Below, one piece after another: positions 62,054-64,000 of a DNA stretch of 64,000 nucleotides. The notes under the pieces are model-generated. The model saw only the letters and a list, made by a program, of their open reading frames with translations. It was not told the DNA's origin and searched no databases. The stretch's first letter is position 1; every line of letters starts with the position of its first letter. Both the position numbers and the translations under genes were made by a program. Origin of the DNA: an uncultured Agathobacter sp. (lineage in GTDB: Bacteria; Bacillota; Clostridia; Lachnospirales; Lachnospiraceae); NCBI GenBank assembly GCA_934365945.1, contig CAKRNE010000006.1, positions 62,001 through 126,000 of the forward strand, read 5' to 3'.

Positions 62054-62344
62054 ATGTTTCAAAAGAAACAGATTATATATAGTGAAACCCTTGGCGTATG
62101 CGTGGTTGACAACATCGTATCGCTTGCGGCATCTAAGAGAGAAAAGCCGGTGCCGTACTATGTACTGAAGCCTGTGTTTGAGGACAAGGTGTCATATATA
62201 CCGGTGGAGCATCATCAGGTGGTACTGCGTGATATGTTCACGATTAAAGAAGCTCTGGAGCTTAAGGAAACTGAGCAGTATGAGAAGGATAAGCACCTGA
62301 AGCAGGCGGTTGACTATGTACTGGACAAGGTGGCTATAAAATAA
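62054..62344 (+). CDS. CarD-like (CarD/CdnL/TRCF domain) small protein
   Basis: The 96-residue protein reads as the RNA-polymerase-interacting half of CarD: IIYSETLGVCVVDNI, YYVLKPVFEDKVSYIPVE, then a short helix. The C-terminal DNA-binding half of full CarD is missing. It may tune transcription initiation. GGAGG precedes ATG 62054. The next small gene follows by 26 bases. Confidence 0.75.
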   Translation: MFQKKQIIYSETLGVCVVDNIVSLAASKREKPVPYYVLKPVFEDKVSYIPVEHHQVVLRDMFTIKEALELKETEQYEKDKHLKQAVDYVLDKVAIK

Positions 62345-62370
62345 AATTACAACAAGGAGGACTGGATTAC

Positions 62371-62655
62371 ATGGGACAGCAGCATGCAATACACAAATTT
62401 GTGCTCGGAACCAAGGACTTTGATGACAAGCAGTCAGAGTTCATGTACGATAGAGGCTGGTACAGCATCACGGATATAGTAGGTGAGGAGAGAAATATCA
62501 TCTACAAGTCAAGAAATGCCCAGGAGGCATATCTCAAGTGGAATATCTATATCGGCAGGAAAAAGGAGCGCCTCACACCTGAGGAGAGAAAGAAACAGCG
62601 TGAGGAACGCTATGAGAAAAAGAGAGAGCAAAACAGAGAGCACCACAGGATATAG
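62371..62655 (+). CDS. Conserved-looking small charged protein, unknown function
   Basis: The 94-residue protein has an N-terminal mixed region (HKFVLGTKDFDDKQSEFMY) and a strongly charged helical tail (PEERKKQREERYEKKREQNR). I do not recognise the family. AAGGAGG nine bases before ATG 62371 and tight spacing to both neighbours support a real gene in an operon with the CarD-like and DUF624 genes. Confidence 0.7.
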   Translation: MGQQHAIHKFVLGTKDFDDKQSEFMYDRGWYSITDIVGEERNIIYKSRNAQEAYLKWNIYIGRKKERLTPEERKKQREERYEKKREQNREHHRI

Positions 62656-62664
62656 GAGAGCAGC

Positions 62665-63315
62665 ATGGGCATTTTTAACGTAGACAACAAATTTTTCAGG
62701 GCATTAAACAAGCTGGTAGATATGGTCATTTTGAGCTTTTGCTGGGTCATATCATGCATACCTGTTTTTACAATAGGAGCAGCATCCACAGCGCTTTACG
62801 ATACATCGCGCCGTGTCATCCATCACGACGAGGGCTATGTGTGGAGAGGCTACTGGCATGCATTTAAGGAGAATTTCAAGCAGGCCACCAAGGCATGGCT
62901 GGTACAGCTTGTAATACTTATCGTGCTTTTGGGAGATATTTATATTACATGGTCAGGTCTTAAGGCAGGCAATCAGTGGGGAGCCTTCTCCGTAGTGTTT
63001 ATCATAATGGCACTTATCGCCGCAGCCTGGGCCATATACACATCAGCGTATATTTCACGATTTGAGCAGGTCACAAAGATAACCCTTAAGAATACAATAC
63101 TCATTCTTATCGCCAACCTGCCGTGGACATTACTGGTCATAGTGATACTTGTGGTATCACTTATACTTGCATGGATTCTTATTCCGCTCATTTTCATACT
63201 TCCTGTCGGCGTAGCGCTCACCTATGAGTTTATTTTTGAGCGCATTTTCAGAAAGCTCATGACTGAGGAGGACAGGCTCCGCGAGGAGGAGAAGGATAAG
63301 GAGTACAGGGATTAG
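62665..63315 (+). CDS. DUF624 (YesL-family) membrane protein
   Basis: The 216-residue protein has four to five membrane helices, with FRALNKLVDMVILSFCWVISCIP and FTIGAASTALY at the N terminus, typical of YesL. In Firmicutes it often lies near sugar uptake genes; the role is unknown. GAGAGC precedes ATG 62665. Confidence 0.85.
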   Translation: MGIFNVDNKFFRALNKLVDMVILSFCWVISCIPVFTIGAASTALYDTSRRVIHHDEGYVWRGYWHAFKENFKQATKAWLVQLVILIVLLGDIYITWSGLKAGNQWGAFSVVFIIMALIAAAWAIYTSAYISRFEQVTKITLKNTILILIANLPWTLLVIVILVVSLILAWILIPLIFILPVGVALTYEFIFERIFRKLMTEEDRLREEEKDKEYRD

Positions 63316-63359
63316 CACAATAAAAGACAATCATAATAATGCATAAGGAGGAAGCAGCA

Positions 63360-64000
63360 ATGAAGAAAATTGGAATGCTTACCAGCGGAGGAGACTGCCA
63401 GGCACTTAACGCAGCCATGAGAGGTGTGGTAAAGGCGCTGGCACACAATGTCGACGAGCTTGAGATTTACGGCTTTGAGAACGGATATAAGGGCCTCATC
63501 TATGAGAACTACAGAATACTTACATCAAAGGATTTTTCAGGCATCCTGACAAAGGGCGGCACCATACTCGGCTCATCAAGACAGCCTTTTAAGCTCATGA
63601 GAGTACCTGATGAGAACGGATTGGACAAGGTCGCAGCCATGAAAAACACCTACAAGAAGCTCGGTCTTGACTGCCTTGTTATTCTGGGAGGAAACGGCAC
63701 ACAAAAGACAGCCAATCTTCTCAGGGAAGAGGGACTCAATGTCATTCATCTGCCAAAGACCATCGACAATGATATCTACGGCACAGATGTGACCTTTGGC
63801 TTCCAGAGCGCGATCAATATAGCTACAGATGCAATCGACTGCATCCACACCACAGCAGCATCCCACAACCGTGTATTCATCGTTGAGGTTATGGGCCACA
63901 AGGTAGGCTGGCTCACACTGTACGCAGGTGTTGCGGGCGGCGCAGACATCATTCTGCTTCCTGAGATACCATACGATATTGACAAGGTCGTAGATGCCAT
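63360..64000 (+). CDS. pfkA: 6-phosphofructokinase, N-terminal part (continues beyond window)
   Basis: About 213 codons are present from ATG 63360 (AGGAGG upstream), open to the window end. MLTSGGDCQALNAAMRG is the phosphate loop and LPKTIDNDIYGTDVTFGF carries the catalytic Asp region. The nucleotide loop reads GGNGTQKTA: Gly at the ATP/PPi-deciding position points to ATP use, while Lys in PKTIDND is the residue of PPi or group III enzymes. This mix indicates a group III ATP-type enzyme. Confidence 0.9.
   Translation, partial: MKKIGMLTSGGDCQALNAAMRGVVKALAHNVDELEIYGFENGYKGLIYENYRILTSKDFSGILTKGGTILGSSRQPFKLMRVPDENGLDKVAAMKNTYKKLGLDCLVILGGNGTQKTANLLREEGLNVIHLPKTIDNDIYGTDVTFGFQSAINIATDAIDCIHTTAASHNRVFIVEVMGHKVGWLTLYAGVAGGADIILLPEIPYDIDKVVDA

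Overview
The window looks like chromosome of a Lachnospiraceae bacterium, most like the Agathobacter (Eubacterium) rectale / Roseburia group. The signs are a large Gram-positive-type SRP RNA, Bacillus-like core gene order (yaaO-gmk/tmk position-yaaR-holB-ricT-trmN6-rsmI; gdpP-rplI-dnaB; rpsF-ssb-rpsR; tadA-ffs), tandem AAA-ATPase/PD-(D/E)XK genes, DUF624, CarD-like and ECF-transporter genes. This assignment is inference from gene content and sequence style; no database was searched.

Layout. 1-6.6 kb is an accessory stretch: the end of a DUF115 motility/glycosylation-type gene, broken gene fragments, an AAA ATPase next to a frameshifted TOPRIM-like partner (a likely decayed two-gene defence system), and two AAA-ATPase/nuclease paralogs. 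6.6-10.5 kb is a biotin region: bioY diverges from a MaoC-like/thiolase/acyl-CoA-ligase operon across a BirA-type operator. 10.6-19.6 kb holds a membrane protein with repeated FliM-like peptides, a DEAD-box helicase, a new 47-residue membrane protein, pepT, tRNA-Lys, trmB, a D,D-carboxypeptidase and a patatin. 19.7-21.2 kb is an AbiE-like pair. 21.2-30.8 kb is the replication-linked core cluster followed by trkH/trkA and a sirtuin. 30.8-44.5 kb is core: rpsF-ssb-rpsR, NfeD/SPFH, gdpP-rplI-dnaB, tadA, SRP RNA, nudC and the iscR-iscS-iscU-mnmA operon.

44.6-55.1 kb is AT-rich and accessory: an ECF-type sigma factor with an ABC transporter, a GHKL sensor kinase, an 18-residue ORF joined to a second ABC transporter, two LytTR regulators, an MntA/HepT toxin-antitoxin pair with twin operators, and a set of broken toxin-antitoxin and KilA-N genes. 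A 72-bp palindromic element occurs in direct orientation at both ends of the 48.0-54.0 kb part. 55.1-64 kb returns to housekeeping and small accessory genes: a diguanylate cyclase, cysK, hipBA, a probable vitamin B6 salvage cluster, CarD-like, DUF624 and the start of a phosphofructokinase.

The most unusual signal is a pair of about 270-nt elements (31.1-31.4 kb and 39.5-39.8 kb). Each is closed by a 43-45 bp helix whose sequence differs between copies although the pairing is kept. Each carries two hairpins with A-N-G-G-A hexaloops, the motif bound by CsrA. The helix changes are compensatory, and the wobble pairs only make sense if the + strand is transcribed. They look like an undescribed repeated structured RNA.
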